NCBI GenBank assembly: GCA_001730015.1
Contig: MDLA01000025.1
Span: 1 to 64,000, forward strand
Length of the DNA stretch: 64,000 nt
Origin: Chromatiales bacterium (ex Bugula neritina AB1)
GTDB taxonomy: Bacteria > Pseudomonadota > Gammaproteobacteria > Granulosicoccales > Granulosicoccaceae
Reading direction: 5' to 3'
Below the pieces are notes generated by a model. It did not search any database. It worked only from the letters and a program-made list of their open reading frames with translations, and was not told the origin of the DNA. Both the position numbers and the translations under genes were made by a program. Of the stretch, positions 34,875 to 43,543 are shown in pieces (within the stretch, counting starts at the first letter, position 1; the number at the start of each line of letters is the position of its first letter).

Positions 34875-36920
34875 ATGCTGAAAGCCCCGGCGTTCACCCT
34901 CGCTCTACTCACCATGTCTGCAGCAGCGGCAGATGTTTCAATCAACGGCAGCATGAAAAAATGGCATCCGCTGATTATCGACAATGTCGATGCCACGAGC
35001 ACGCTGAATGAGCGACTACTGCAGCCGAATCCGTTTCTCAATTTTCGCTACAATGTGCTGTTAACCAGCCCGAGCGGTAATGAATACACTGTACCGGGTT
35101 ATTTTGCAGGGAATGGCCAAGGGCACGGCACCGGGTCCACCTGGCGTGCAAAGTTCTCTGCAGACGAAACCGGCGAATGGCGTTATCAGATATCGTTCCG
35201 GCAAGGTGAGAACATTGCGGTGTCACTCAATGCTGAAGACGGCACACCGCTACCATCCGATGGTGAAAGCGGTACGTTTACCATTACCTCGCAAAGCTCT
35301 GATGACCCCGGGTTTTTGTCCAGCGGTCGCATACAATACACAGGTGAGCACTACCTCAAATTCGCCGATGGTCCGTACTGGATAAAAGGCGGCATAGACA
35401 GCCCAGAGAACTTCATGGGCTACGCCGGCTTCGACAATACCCGCGATCACCCCGGTGGTGCCGGCACCAACTCCCTGGCAGACGGTATTCATCGATATGA
35501 AACGCACACAGCCGATTGGCGCGAAGGAGATCCGCTGTTTACCAACTCGGCCAACCCCGACGGGGCCAAAGGTATAATCGGCGCGATCAATTATCTTTCT
35601 GATCAGCAGATAAACTCAATTTATTTCCTGCCAATGAATCTGGGCGGCGATGGCCGTGAGACCTACCCGTTTATAAATACGTCAGGCTCAGACTATGACA
35701 ACACCCACTACGATATATCTAAACTGTTTCAGTGGAGTATTGTCCTTGATCATATGCAGAATCGCGGAATTGCCAGCAACATTGTTCTGGGCGAAGTTGA
35801 AATAGGCAACACCAACTGGCTCGATAACGGTCAGCTCGGTATCCAGCGCAAGCTGTTCTATCGCGAATTAATAGCGCGGTTCACCCACCTTCTGGGCATT
35901 AAATGGAACCTCTCAGAGGAAAGTCGCTACGGGGACGAAAGACACCTGCAGTTCGCTGATTATATTAGAAAACTCGACTGGGCCGAACACCCGGTAACCG
36001 TGCATACCCATCTTGACGATCCGGCATCACAATACAATGCGCTCCTCGGTAATCCGTTATTCGATGCCTCCTCTATCCAGTTCAACCCCGGCAGGGCAGA
36101 GGAGTTTGTCGAAACCTGGCGCAGGGAAACAGCCGATGCCGGGTGGCCCTGGGTTATTGATATGGATGAGGTCGGACCAGGATCAGTTGGATTAACCGAC
36201 CGGAATATAGATGAGCTGCGCAAAAGCGTTTTATACCCTGTCTACTTCAGCGGCGGCAATATCGAGTGGTATTTCGGTTACCATCTGCTACCTCTCGGTG
36301 GTGATATGAGAACCGAAAATTTTCGAACCCGCGAACCGATGTATCAGTATACGGGTTACGCCAGAACCTTCATGCAGTCTCATCTGCCATTCTGGGAAAT
36401 GCAGCCCGCAGACGAATTACTCAATGGAAGCGACAATGCACAGGTACTAGCCAAAGAAGGTGTGGTGTATGCGGTTTACCTGCCATCTGCAACGCAGACG
36501 GGCGAACTGACCGTAGCCGATGGCGAATATGATGTGCGATGGTTCAACCCTCGCACCGGCCAGTTCACCGGCGAAGCTACCACAGCCACCACCAACCCGA
36601 TCATCATCGGTCCGGCACCGGATAGTGAAAATGAAGACTGGGTTATTCTGGTAAGCACACCGGGTTACACACCACCGGACTTTAGCCCCGATATGAATAC
36701 GGAGCAGGAGCCAGACACTGATACTGATACTGATACTGATACTGATACTGATACTGATACTGACGACGAAGAGAATACGAATACTGACACAGCCAACAAC
36801 CCGCAACTCGGTGGTGCAATACCGAAATCCGGAGGCAGCGCCGACCCACGTTTCTACGCCGTGCTGCTGGTAGCGTTAGTCGTCTCCGGCTTAGTGCGCA
36901 GAAAACGCTGGAAGCTATAG
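34875..36920 (+). CDS. exported DUF5060 protein, probable glycoside hydrolase with C-terminal sorting tail
   Basis: A 681-residue secreted protein. A signal peptide (1-19) precedes a DUF5060 beta-sandwich (about 20-135, beginning VSINGSMKKWHPL) and a TIM-barrel region with LKFADGPYWIKGG, typical of DUF5060 glycosidases. Acidic candidates for catalysis are Glu348/Glu349 in KWNLSEES and Glu432 in IDMDEVGPG. A Thr-Asp repeat linker (about 614-631) leads to a tail: SGGS, a hydrophobic helix and RRKRWKL at the end. This is the pattern of CTERM surface-sorting signals of Gram-negatives (GlyGly-CTERM-like). Substrate is probably a polysaccharide; which one cannot be told. Confidence 0.8.
   Translation: MLKAPAFTLALLTMSAAAADVSINGSMKKWHPLIIDNVDATSTLNERLLQPNPFLNFRYNVLLTSPSGNEYTVPGYFAGNGQGHGTGSTWRAKFSADETGEWRYQISFRQGENIAVSLNAEDGTPLPSDGESGTFTITSQSSDDPGFLSSGRIQYTGEHYLKFADGPYWIKGGIDSPENFMGYAGFDNTRDHPGGAGTNSLADGIHRYETHTADWREGDPLFTNSANPDGAKGIIGAINYLSDQQINSIYFLPMNLGGDGRETYPFINTSGSDYDNTHYDISKLFQWSIVLDHMQNRGIASNIVLGEVEIGNTNWLDNGQLGIQRKLFYRELIARFTHLLGIKWNLSEESRYGDERHLQFADYIRKLDWAEHPVTVHTHLDDPASQYNALLGNPLFDASSIQFNPGRAEEFVETWRRETADAGWPWVIDMDEVGPGSVGLTDRNIDELRKSVLYPVYFSGGNIEWYFGYHLLPLGGDMRTENFRTREPMYQYTGYARTFMQSHLPFWEMQPADELLNGSDNAQVLAKEGVVYAVYLPSATQTGELTVADGEYDVRWFNPRTGQFTGEATTATTNPIIIGPAPDSENEDWVILVSTPGYTPPDFSPDMNTEQEPDTDTDTDTDTDTDTDTDDEENTNTDTANNPQLGGAIPKSGGSADPRFYAVLLVALVVSGLVRRKRWKL
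36717..36764. repeat. hexanucleotide tandem repeat ACTGAT x 8
   Basis: Seven exact ACTGAT units and one ACTGAC encode the Thr-Asp linker of the DUF5060 protein. The six-base unit keeps the frame, so length can vary without disrupting the C-terminal sorting tail. It parallels the GTTGGC repeat in the Kelch/malectin gene. Confidence 0.95.
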
Positions 36921-36954
36921 CCCGGTTTTTTCACCGGGTGACACACAACAACCA

Positions 36955-37428
36955 TCACTGGTTGCCTGCACCCGGTTTATCTCCCATAAGATAGCGAGGC
37001 CCGTCGCCGTTTTCCGCTGCAGTATCCATCGGGTTATAGAGCTGACAAGACTGCAGTGACAAACACCCGCAACCAATGCAACCGGTCAGTGACTCCTTCA
37101 ACTGGGTAAGCCCGGCTATTCGATCATCTATATCTTTGCTGAATTGCCGGCTCAATCGCTGCCAGTCCGCCTTTGTCGGCGTCCGCTGTTCCGGCAGAGT
37201 CGACAGCAAACCATCAATTTCTTCCAGCGTGTAGCCCAACCGCTGCGATATCAGAATAAACGATACACGGCGGATCACCGATCGGCTGAACAACCGTTTC
37301 CCGCCCGCACTTCGCACAGACGGTAACAGCTTCCTGCTCTCGTAAAATCGAATAGCTGACACAGCCACCCCGGTACGCTTTGCCACCTCCCCTATACTCA
37401 TCTTCGGGTCCCGCTTGATTTTATTCAT
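36955..37428 (-). CDS. soxR: redox-sensitive transcriptional activator SoxR (MerR family)
   Basis: A 157-residue MerR-family regulator. The helix-turn-helix MSIGEVAKRTGVAVSAIRFYE is followed by a long dimerisation helix and the [2Fe-2S] cluster motif CIGCGCLSLQSC (C-x2-C-x-C-x5-C), which is diagnostic of SoxR. Oxidation by redox-cycling drugs or phenazines activates the protein. Outside enterics SoxR usually controls a few detoxification genes directly. A SoxR-type operator lies in the 79 bases between this gene and the divergent FMN reductase gene, which is the evident target. Confidence 0.96.
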   Translation of the reverse strand: MNKIKRDPKMSIGEVAKRTGVAVSAIRFYESRKLLPSVRSAGGKRLFSRSVIRRVSFILISQRLGYTLEEIDGLLSTLPEQRTPTKADWQRLSRQFSKDIDDRIAGLTQLKESLTGCIGCGCLSLQSCQLYNPMDTAAENGDGPRYLMGDKPGAGNQ

Positions 37429-37437
37429 GCGCAGCTC

Positions 37438-37468
37438 TTGATCTCAAGTTAGCTTTAGATAGTAAACT
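37438..37468 (+). promoter_or_regulatory. SoxR-type promoter with 19-bp spacer
   Basis: A sequence close to the SoxR operator, CTCAAGTTAGCTTTAGA (37443-37459), lies between a -35-like TTGATC (37438-37443) and a -10-like TAAACT (37463-37468). The spacer is 19 bp, the overlong spacing characteristic of MerR-family activated promoters. The right half of the dyad is less conserved than the left (CTCAAG). It reads toward the FMN reductase gene. Confidence 0.8.
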
Positions 37469-37507
37469 ATGATTGTACTGAATCAAAACAACGGTTAATC
37501 TGATCGC

Positions 37508-38071
37508 ATGGCAAAATTACTTGTATTCTCAGGAAGCACCCGGGCAAACTCACTAAACGCAAAGCTCGCTGCAGCTGCCGCCGCAATTGCGCAACAGCAA
37601 GGCGCTGATGTCACCCTGATCAATCTGGCAGACTACCCCGCATCCATCTACAACGGTGACGACGAAACCGCAAACGGTATTCCGGAATCAATACGCCAGC
37701 TTAAAAAAATCATGGCGGCGCACGATGGATTTATTATCTCAAGCCCCGAGTACAACGGCCACATTCCGCCATTGCTCTCAAATACCTTTAGCTGGGCCTC
37801 ACGAGCAGAAAACGATGAAACAGGCATGGTGGCTTACACAGGCAAAAAAGCTGCAATAATGGGAGCCTCGCCCGGGCGTCTGGGCGGCATACGTATGCTG
37901 CCTCGCTTACGCGATACCCTGGCCGAGCTTGGAATTACTGTGGTTCCCGGCTTTGTAACACTACCAATGGCAACCAGCGCGTTTGCTGATGACGGAGCAC
38001 TCACCAACGAAGCAGCGGCAACCTCTACCCACAGCCTCGTGCAGCGCTTAATAGCCTCGTGCAACGCTTGA
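37508..38071 (+). CDS. NAD(P)H-dependent FMN reductase (SoxR target)
   Basis: A 187-residue flavodoxin-fold FMN reductase of the NADPH_dep_FMN_red family. The FMN phosphate loop GSTRANSLN is at residues 8-16 and the conserved SPEYNGHIPPLLSN at about 78-91. Enzymes of this type reduce quinones or chromate by two electrons and so limit redox cycling, which fits control by the divergent SoxR gene. A 20-bp tandem duplication covers the last codons and the stop; the C-terminal few residues may therefore be a recent extension. Confidence 0.9.
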   Translation: MAKLLVFSGSTRANSLNAKLAAAAAAIAQQQGADVTLINLADYPASIYNGDDETANGIPESIRQLKKIMAAHDGFIISSPEYNGHIPPLLSNTFSWASRAENDETGMVAYTGKKAAIMGASPGRLGGIRMLPRLRDTLAELGITVVPGFVTLPMATSAFADDGALTNEAAATSTHSLVQRLIASCNA

Positions 38072-38072
38072 T
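38033..38072. repeat. 20-bp tandem duplication at a gene 3' end
   Basis: Two adjacent 20-bp units, AGCCTCGTGCAGCGCTTAAT and AGCCTCGTGCAACGCTTGAT, differ at two positions. The second unit carries the TGA stop of the FMN reductase gene. Confidence 0.85.
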
Positions 38073-38215
38073 CGCGCCTTTCAGGCAACAAAGTGCAACG
38101 CAAAATTAATAGCAAAAAGCCTGTCAGGCACCAGAGCAGCAGGCAACCCGACGCTCCCGGTTCCAGGTGCTTCGAACAGCGTACCCGCTCCCGGTAATCG
38201 ATCATCGACTCCGCC

Positions 38216-38938
38216 CTGGCCATTGAGCTGCTGGTAATTACCTGTGGCGGATTCATTGCTTCTTTTGTCAATGCCGCTTTTGCCACGGGCGGCATCTATA
38301 TTGTGCTCGCTTGCAGTACTGCCGTGTTCCCGATTTCAGTGGCCGTCCCCATGCAGTCTGCACTAGCCTTCGGCTCACTGCTTGCACGCATTATTTTTTT
38401 CTTTCGGTATATTTCCTGGTCCATTGTTATTCCGTTTATTGCTGGCAGTGTTATCGGCGTGGCATTGGGCGCCAACGTATTTGTTGCCATGTCAGAGGCG
38501 GCGATATCACTGCTGCTGGGCATGCTGCTTTTACTATTAATCTGGGCTCCGGCGGTACGCTTTCCGGTTAAACTCAAACAGCCGTTTTTCCCGGTGGGTA
38601 TTGCCCACTCTTTCCTCGGTACGGTTTTCGGTGTCGGCAGCCTGCTACAGCCGGTAATACTGCGCACTTCGTTGAACAAGCTTCAAACCACTGCCACTCT
38701 GGCTGCGTGCATGCTCAGCATGGATGTCTTCAAAGTAGTCGCTTATGTAACACATGGATTTCGCTACACCGACTACATTCCGCATATACTGCTTGCCACA
38801 GGGGCCGGATTTGCAGGAACCTATGCGGGAAAACGGGTGCAGCACCGGGTTTCAGAGCAGGCTTTCCGGAGAGTGTTCAAATGGCTGATCACCGTGGTTG
38901 CCATACGGCTGCTGGTTCGCGGTGCCCTGCAACTCTAG
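38216..38938 (+). CDS. TSUP-family (TauE/SafE-like) permease, start unclear
   Basis: A membrane protein of about 240 residues with the TSUP layout: two repeats of helices, the second beginning GIAHSFLGTVFGVGSLLQP. Coding similarity starts well before the first usual start codon, a GTG at 38303: the in-frame sequence upstream reads ELLVITCGGFIASFVNAAF, the normal first TSUP helix, and is open to a stop at 38195. No ATG, GTG or TTG lies in that stretch; a CTG at 38216 is used here as a placeholder. Either a rare start codon is used or the 5' end is damaged. TSUP proteins export sulfite or organic sulfur/acid anions. It lies 31 bases before the GMC oxidoreductase gene. Confidence 0.7.
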   Translation: MAIELLVITCGGFIASFVNAAFATGGIYIVLACSTAVFPISVAVPMQSALAFGSLLARIIFFFRYISWSIVIPFIAGSVIGVALGANVFVAMSEAAISLLLGMLLLLLIWAPAVRFPVKLKQPFFPVGIAHSFLGTVFGVGSLLQPVILRTSLNKLQTTATLAACMLSMDVFKVVAYVTHGFRYTDYIPHILLATGAGFAGTYAGKRVQHRVSEQAFRRVFKWLITVVAIRLLVRGALQL

Positions 38939-38969
38939 AAGGTTCAGCAAAGCAGCATCGGAAAAGCAA

Positions 38970-40580
38970 TTGAGCACATACGATTATATAATTGTCGGGG
39001 CCGGATCCGCTGGCTCAGTACTGGCCAACCGGCTCAGCGCCAATGGCCGGTATTCTGTACTGATTCTTGAAGCCGGCGGAACAGACCGGAAGTTTTTTGT
39101 ACAGATGCCGATCGGCTATGGCAAAACCTATTACGACAAATCAGTCAACTGGAAATACACAACCGAACCGGTAGCCGCGCTCAACAATAAACCGAGCTAC
39201 TGGCCTCGCGGAAAGGTACTGGGTGGCTCCAGCTCTATCAATGCCATGGTGTATGTGCGTGGCCACCCCGATGACTACAACGACTGGGCGAAAGATGCTC
39301 CGGGCTGGGACTGGAATTCTATAGCTCCGGTATTCAAACGCATGGAAGACTGGTCAAACGGTGAAGACGAATTCCGCGGCGGCGGCGGTCCATTATCGGT
39401 ACATAACACCGAAAACGAAGTACATGCGCTGTGTCAGAACTTTCTCGATGCTGCGCGCCAGTTGCAGATACCCGTCAACCCGGACTACAACGGTGCCTCC
39501 ATGGAAGGCGCTGCGCTGTATCAGATCACAACACGCAATGGCTTGCGTGCTTCAAGCGCTCGCTGCTACCTGCATCCGGCATTAAAAAGGCCGAATCTCA
39601 CGCTGAAAAAAAAGGCCCGGGTTCTTCGAGTTACTTTCGAGGGCAACCGCGCAACCGGTGTAGTCTATCGAACACGCAATACCGATATCACTGTCAGCGC
39701 TCACCGCGAGGTTATTCTTTGCGGCGGCGCAATTAATTCACCCCAGCTTTTGCAGTTGTCCGGCATTGGCAATAAAAATTTACTTCAGAAATTTCAGCTT
39801 CAACCCATTGTGGACGCACCCATGGTCGGACAAAACCTGCAGGATCACCTGGGCGCTGACATGGTATGTCGATCCGCCGTACCCACCTTGAATCAGGTAC
39901 TGCGACCGTGGCATGGAAGGCTTCGTGTCGGCCTGCAATTTCTGCTGCAACGGCGCGGGCCGCTGTCGCTCAGCCTCAATCAGGGTGGGGGCTTTGTTCG
40001 CACCAACCCCGATTCCGACCGCCCCGATCTGCAACTGTACTTCACCCCGCTGAGCTATACCCGCGCTCCGGCTGGAACACGGCCGCTCATAAGTCCCGAC
40101 CCGTTCCCGGGCTTTTTAATCGGCTACAACCCCTGCAAGCCAACCAGTGTCGGGCACTTGCAAATCCAGTCACCCGATCCATTGGCAGCACCTGAAATGC
40201 ACCCCAACTACCTTGCCACAGAACATGACCGGGATCTGATGCTGAAAGGGCTGCAATTGATGCGCGCTTTTACCTCTACCTCAGCAATGCAGGGCATTGT
40301 TGCAGAAGAGATCTACCCCGGCGAAGCGGTGCAAACCGACGAGCAAATGCACGAATTCATACGTAACAACGCATGGACAGTATTTCATCAGTGCGGTACC
40401 TGTCGTATGGGCAACGACCGCAGCAGTAACGTTGTCGATGCAAATCTGAAAGTCCACGGCACTGAGGCGCTGCGCGTCGCAGATGCTTCGATCTTCCCAT
40501 CCATACCCACGGGCAACACCAACGCGCCGGCAATCATGGTCGGAGAGAAAGCTTCTGACCTGATTTTGCAGAGTAGCTAA
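38970..40580 (+). CDS. GMC-family FAD-dependent oxidoreductase (choline dehydrogenase-like)
   Basis: A 536-residue GMC oxidoreductase. The FAD-binding GAGSAGSVLANRLS is at the N-terminus, with PRGKVLGGSSSINAMVYVRG and GAINSPQLLQLSGIG as GMC signatures 1 and 2; the catalytic His lies in VFHQCGTCRMG and the second active-site residue is Asn in GNTNAPA. It would oxidise an alcohol, possibly choline, a polyol or a long-chain alcohol; the family is too broad to choose. The start is TTG at 38970; no ATG gives the expected short N-terminus. An MFS gene follows in the same direction. Confidence 0.9.
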   Translation: MSTYDYIIVGAGSAGSVLANRLSANGRYSVLILEAGGTDRKFFVQMPIGYGKTYYDKSVNWKYTTEPVAALNNKPSYWPRGKVLGGSSSINAMVYVRGHPDDYNDWAKDAPGWDWNSIAPVFKRMEDWSNGEDEFRGGGGPLSVHNTENEVHALCQNFLDAARQLQIPVNPDYNGASMEGAALYQITTRNGLRASSARCYLHPALKRPNLTLKKKARVLRVTFEGNRATGVVYRTRNTDITVSAHREVILCGGAINSPQLLQLSGIGNKNLLQKFQLQPIVDAPMVGQNLQDHLGADMVCRSAVPTLNQVLRPWHGRLRVGLQFLLQRRGPLSLSLNQGGGFVRTNPDSDRPDLQLYFTPLSYTRAPAGTRPLISPDPFPGFLIGYNPCKPTSVGHLQIQSPDPLAAPEMHPNYLATEHDRDLMLKGLQLMRAFTSTSAMQGIVAEEIYPGEAVQTDEQMHEFIRNNAWTVFHQCGTCRMGNDRSSNVVDANLKVHGTEALRVADASIFPSIPTGNTNAPAIMVGEKASDLILQSS

Positions 40581-40658
40581 CTTGCATACCAGGAATTCGC
40601 TCACTCAACGCGACAACTCTGTTTCGACGTATCTTGCAACTGGAAGCTTCTTCACCCC

Positions 40659-41870
40659 TTGAACACTCTTTTATTTATTCGGGACAACGCGCGCTGGTTA
40701 CTCGGAGGCCTGATCCTGACTATTTTCTCAAGCTTCGGGCAAACTTATTTTATAGCCCTGTTCGGCTCCGAAATTAGAGAAACCTTCTCGCTAAGCCACG
40801 GTGAGTTCGGCACCATCTATATGGTGGGAACACTCGCCAGTGCAGCCACTCTGGTCTGGATCGGCCGGGTTGTCGATTTCTATGCTGTCAGCACGGTCGC
40901 TTTTTATGTCTGCCTTGCTCTGAGCCTGGCCTGCCTGGGTATGTCAATGGTGTCATCAGTCTGGATGCTGGTGATCGTTATTTTCGGTTTGCGGCTTTTC
41001 GGACAGGGAATGATGTCGCACATTGCGATGGTGGCAATGGGACGCTGGTATTCAGCGGAACGCGGACGCGCGGTATCGATAACGTCCATGGGGTTTCAAA
41101 TCGGCTCTGGCGTATTGCCACTTGTTATGGTCAGCGTCGTCGCCCTGATCGGCTGGCGTGCGAGTTGGGTACTTGCCGCCGCCATCATGATCTTCATCGC
41201 TACACCAGCCATCTATCTACTGATGAAAAAGGAGCGAATTCCACGTGGCCAGCTACCGGCCACTGAAAGTAATAGCCATATAAAGCAATGGACACAAGGC
41301 GAGGTACTTGCTGATCCATTGTTCTGGGTAATGATTACCGGCGTTCTGGCCCCGGCATTTATAGGAACCGCGGTATTTTTTCATCAAACCCATATTAGCG
41401 AAATAAAAGGCTGGTCGCGTGAACTGATTGCCGGATCTATTGCATTGGCTGCGATTACCACCATTTTATTTTCATTGCTCTCAGGGCTGCTTATTGATCG
41501 ATTCAGCGCCCGACAACTTCTACCCACATTTCTAATACCACTGGGGCTCGGTAATCTGGTACTCGGCCTGGCAGACAGCCCGCTCGCTATTGTTATATAT
41601 ATGCTGCTCCACGGTGTTTCCAACGGTATCTCAAACACGCTGTTCGGCGCGCTGTGGCCCGAAGTTTATGGAACCCTGCATCTGGGCGCAGTCCGTTCTT
41701 TGATCATGGCAGCGATGGTCATCGCCTCGGCAATGGGCCCCGGAGCAACTGGCTGGTTGATCGATGTCGGTATCGGGTTTGAACTGCAATTAGTCTGGAT
41801 GGGAGTGTATTGCCTGGTAACAGCGATCCTGATGTACCCGGTTACACGTGCCTTGTCACATCGGCAATAA
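40659..41870 (+). CDS. MFS transporter
   Basis: A 403-residue major facilitator with twelve hydrophobic segments and the loop 2-3 region GRVVDF matching the GxxxD motif in reduced form; a second copy is GLLIDRFSARQ between segments 8 and 9. It resembles the oxalate/formate antiporter-like group in general layout. The start is TTG at 40659, since no ATG precedes the first helix. It probably transports the substrate or product of the GMC oxidoreductase encoded 78 bases upstream; this is inference. Confidence 0.86.
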   Translation: MNTLLFIRDNARWLLGGLILTIFSSFGQTYFIALFGSEIRETFSLSHGEFGTIYMVGTLASAATLVWIGRVVDFYAVSTVAFYVCLALSLACLGMSMVSSVWMLVIVIFGLRLFGQGMMSHIAMVAMGRWYSAERGRAVSITSMGFQIGSGVLPLVMVSVVALIGWRASWVLAAAIMIFIATPAIYLLMKKERIPRGQLPATESNSHIKQWTQGEVLADPLFWVMITGVLAPAFIGTAVFFHQTHISEIKGWSRELIAGSIALAAITTILFSLLSGLLIDRFSARQLLPTFLIPLGLGNLVLGLADSPLAIVIYMLLHGVSNGISNTLFGALWPEVYGTLHLGAVRSLIMAAMVIASAMGPGATGWLIDVGIGFELQLVWMGVYCLVTAILMYPVTRALSHRQ

Positions 41871-41895
41871 CCGCACATCTGAATTCGCCGCACAT

Positions 41896-42708
41896 CTATG
41901 AACGTGTCACCGTTTCATCAGGGGCCGAAAATTTTTCTGAGTCCGGCTTGTAAATTTCTTCTTTCAGGCTTGCGAGGTCATTCACCAGATCCACCCGATC
42001 ATCTTTCGCGGTTAATTTTCGAGCACTGGCAACCAGTAGTGCGGGCACGCCACCGATCAACGGAAGCCTGTGAAAATTCTTTATTACAAATTTTGTTGTT
42101 TTCTGTACCACCTGCTCGGTGAATTTTTTGACCGCAAATATCGCTATTGCGCGCTTGACGATAAAAACAATCAGCAGAACGATCAACAACGGCACCAGAA
42201 AACCGGACAATAGAATTTTATCGATCGCTTGCTGCCCTTTCCACCACGCTAGAATATTGTCGGCAAACGCTTTTACATGCTCGTAGAATTTTTTCACCCG
42301 CAATTGCAACCAGGAACTCTTGCGATGAACCCAGCCAATCAGCGAAACCACCTGGGGTACAAAGATCGCCTTTAGAATTCCAGGTTTTAATACCACCATC
42401 AGAAAACCTAAAAACACTTTTACCAACGCAGAAAGCAGGGTGAACAACGATACAAACACCACACTCAGCTTGAGCGCAAGCAAAGCCCCCAACAGCGTCG
42501 CGACTGGCGCCAGCAAGGTAATCAGGTACCGCCATGCAGACGCTATTTGCGCCCAGCCATAGATACCCAGCAGTAAAACTAACAGGTAACCTGCCAGTAT
42601 ACGGAACCGCAGTGGCGTGATCACAGCGGGAAACCATTGCAACAAGCGCCCTTCCATACGACGATAGAAGCCTGTCTTTTTCGCAGATTGTTCTTTCACA
42701 TCAGCCAC
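41896..42708 (-). CDS. hypothetical membrane protein
   Basis: A 270-residue protein with a basic N-terminus and several hydrophobic stretches (about residues 36-55, 62-85, 88-125 and 170-195), the last followed by amphipathic helices. The C-terminal 40 residues are charged. Basic residues flank each membrane segment. I recognise no family or catalytic motif. It ends 25 bases from the convergent MFS gene and is followed upstream on the same strand by an SDR gene. Confidence 0.7.
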   Translation of the reverse strand: MADVKEQSAKKTGFYRRMEGRLLQWFPAVITPLRFRILAGYLLVLLLGIYGWAQIASAWRYLITLLAPVATLLGALLALKLSVVFVSLFTLLSALVKVFLGFLMVVLKPGILKAIFVPQVVSLIGWVHRKSSWLQLRVKKFYEHVKAFADNILAWWKGQQAIDKILLSGFLVPLLIVLLIVFIVKRAIAIFAVKKFTEQVVQKTTKFVIKNFHRLPLIGGVPALLVASARKLTAKDDRVDLVNDLASLKEEIYKPDSEKFSAPDETVTRS

Positions 42709-42763
42709 TGATAGCCTCTTGCGATTGCTGTCGATGCGCGACCGCTGCAGTACCCTTCAAACT

Positions 42764-43537
42764 CTAGTCAACCGCACAAAGGCCACCATCAAGGTTAATT
42801 GAGGTGCCGGTAATATAACTACCAGACTTTGAACACAGGTAGGCAACCAGATCAGCGTACTCGGCAGCCTCGCCCACACGCCCGAGTGGAATGCGCTTTG
42901 CCATATCGGCATAGAATTGATCCATTGAGCCCCCTTGCGCACGCCGCTCCCACTGGGCACTCTTGATCAGACCGATACAAATTGTATTGACACGAATATT
43001 GTCAGCGGCGTATTCATTTGCCAGCGACTTGGTCAGGTTGATGCCAGCTGCCCGGGTGACGGTTGTCGGTAGCGCTTCCGCGGCCGGAGCCTTGGCCCCA
43101 CCTATAGTCGCGTTAACAATGCTGCCGCCACCGTTTGCGCGCATTACCGGAATGCTGTGACGGCACATTCTGACAGCGCCCATTACTTTCAGTTCTATAT
43201 CTGCGAGCCAGTCTTCATCAGTTACTGACTCAAAACCGCCTGCCGCCGACGCACCGGCATTGTTGACCAATATATCTACCCGACCGAATCGCTCGACAGT
43301 TTCCTGTACCGCCCGTTCGCAGTCCGGTGCATCGGTGACGTCCATACTGATTGGCAGAAGCTCACCGCCTGTCTGCTGTTGCAATGAGGCAACAATCTGA
43401 TCAAGGTGCTCTCTGCGCCTGGCGCACACGGCGACCCGAACACCTTCGCGGGCGAAGCGCTCAACGGTAGCACGGCCCAGGCCGTCACTACCGCCGGTTA
43501 CAATAGCAACTTTTTCCTGCAAGCCAAGATCCAGCAT
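42764..43537 (-). CDS. SDR-family protein with altered catalytic residues
   Basis: A 257-residue classical SDR fold: cofactor motif TGGSDGLG (residues 14-21), NNAGAS (92-97) and a C-terminal INLDGG block. At the active site the usual Ser-Tyr-x3-Lys is missing: the stretch around 143-162 reads NATIGG followed by LPTTVTRAAG, so Thr144, Thr158 and Arg162 occupy the positions of Ser, Tyr and Lys. RAAGINLTKSLANEYAADNIRVN is otherwise normal. A subgroup of SDRs has this form, so it may bind NAD(P) and act differently or not at all. The gene is seven bases from the aminotransferase gene upstream, likely one operon. Confidence 0.85.
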   Translation of the reverse strand: MLDLGLQEKVAIVTGGSDGLGRATVERFAREGVRVAVCARRREHLDQIVASLQQQTGGELLPISMDVTDAPDCERAVQETVERFGRVDILVNNAGASAAGGFESVTDEDWLADIELKVMGAVRMCRHSIPVMRANGGGSIVNATIGGAKAPAAEALPTTVTRAAGINLTKSLANEYAADNIRVNTICIGLIKSAQWERRAQGGSMDQFYADMAKRIPLGRVGEAAEYADLVAYLCSKSGSYITGTSINLDGGLCAVD

Positions 43538-43543
43538 ATTTTC

